Assembly: GCA_021737275.1 (NCBI GenBank)
Contig: JAIPEE010000004.1
Location: forward strand, 109,263-173,262
Direction: 5' to 3'
DNA from: Desulfobacterales bacterium
Lineage (GTDB): Bacteria > Desulfobacterota > Desulfobacteria > Desulfobacterales > JAIPEE01
Length of the DNA: 64,000 bases
In this document: one piece after another, positions 63,902-64,000 of the stretch
How the letters are laid out: every line of letters begins with the position of its first letter
Numbering within the stretch: the stretch's first letter is position 1
Made by a program: the position numbers and the translations under genes
Notes under the pieces: generated by a model
What the model saw: only the letters and a program-made list of their open reading frames with translations
The model's database searches: none
What the model was told of the DNA's origin: nothing

Positions 63902-64000
63902 TCATGCTGCTTTTTGCAACACGTCGAGAAAATGAAGAAGATCTTTTCGAACTGCTTTATTTGCGCTCATCGTCAGGGTAAGTTGCCCTTGAGGTCGGGT
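63902..64000 (-). CDS. C-terminal end of an unidentified gene (cut by window edge)
   Basis: On the minus strand an open frame enters at the window edge and ends at TGA 63904-63902. The last 32 residues include QGQLTLTMSANKAVRKDLLH and end FLDVLQKAA. The frame looks coding, but it is too short to identify. It converges on cls, with about 95 bp of AT-rich sequence between the stops. Confidence 0.4.
   Translation of the reverse strand, partial: TRPQGQLTLTMSANKAVRKDLLHFLDVLQKAA

Noticed and set aside
1..64000. tRNA, rRNA, CRISPR arrays, prophage genes and known riboswitches were looked for.
   Set aside because: No T-loop signatures, regularly spaced repeats, phage structural genes or recognisable riboswitch cores were seen by eye. 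A covariance-model scan was not possible here.

Overview
This window reads as a bacterial chromosome segment of moderate GC (I did not compute it). It probably comes from an anaerobic member of the Desulfobacterota, in the sulfate-reducer type of Desulfobacterales. That placement is inferred from style: many two-component systems and GGDEF proteins, a NimA-like flavoprotein, fdhD, a GldA/GldF/GldG/DUF4340 ABC cluster, and a rplU-rpmA-obgE-proB-proA-nadD-rsfS-gpmI operon. No sulfate-reduction gene lies inside the window. I found no rRNA, tRNA, CRISPR array, prophage or intact insertion sequence.

Layout. Positions 1-7925 (minus strand) are one run of co-directional genes: a TSUP permease, a Cys-containing membrane protein, a DUF1232 protein, a REC-CBS response regulator, a Cache-domain histidine kinase that lacks its phosphoacceptor histidine, a GNAT-histone-deacetylase fusion, and a second Cache sensor cut by the window edge. 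Positions 8334-13160 hold a Ca2+/Na+ antiporter with a candidate sigma-54 promoter, facing a kinase plus NtrC-type regulator pair. Positions 13510-18771 carry a YbdG-type mechanosensitive channel, RecD2, a Nim-like protein and HtpX. Positions 18970-24819 hold a large AsmA-like protein, three tandem 120-residue PilZ proteins, a 150-bp MITE-like element and an unrecognised zinc-ribbon protein.

Positions 24845-39083 are mostly housekeeping: leuCD, lepA, a REC-GGDEF protein, valS-nadC-rhomboid (the rhomboid has a DnaJ-C-terminal-like tail), a very acidic repeat protein, rsmE, a methyltransferase, fdhD and a metal-efflux-type permease. Positions 39279-46508 form the compact ribosome/Obg/proline/NAD operon. 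After it come a patatin lipoprotein, a zinc-ribbon protein, a GAF-like GGDEF protein with a second candidate sigma-54 promoter, a DUF3352-like protein, the four-gene Gld-type ABC operon, a TPR-glycosyltransferase-like protein, a receiver plus hybrid kinase pair, and a cardiolipin synthase.

How the genes work together. Signalling dominates. There are four histidine-kinase-type genes (one seen only as its N-terminus), five receiver-containing proteins, two diguanylate cyclases that keep both GGEEF and the inhibitory RxxD site, and three PilZ proteins able in principle to read c-di-GMP. The most unusual unit is the 1-7925 gene set, which joins membrane transport, an atypical kinase-like sensor, a CBS-containing response regulator and one polypeptide carrying both an acetyltransferase and a deacetylase fold. 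No function has been shown for this set; its interpretation here is inference.
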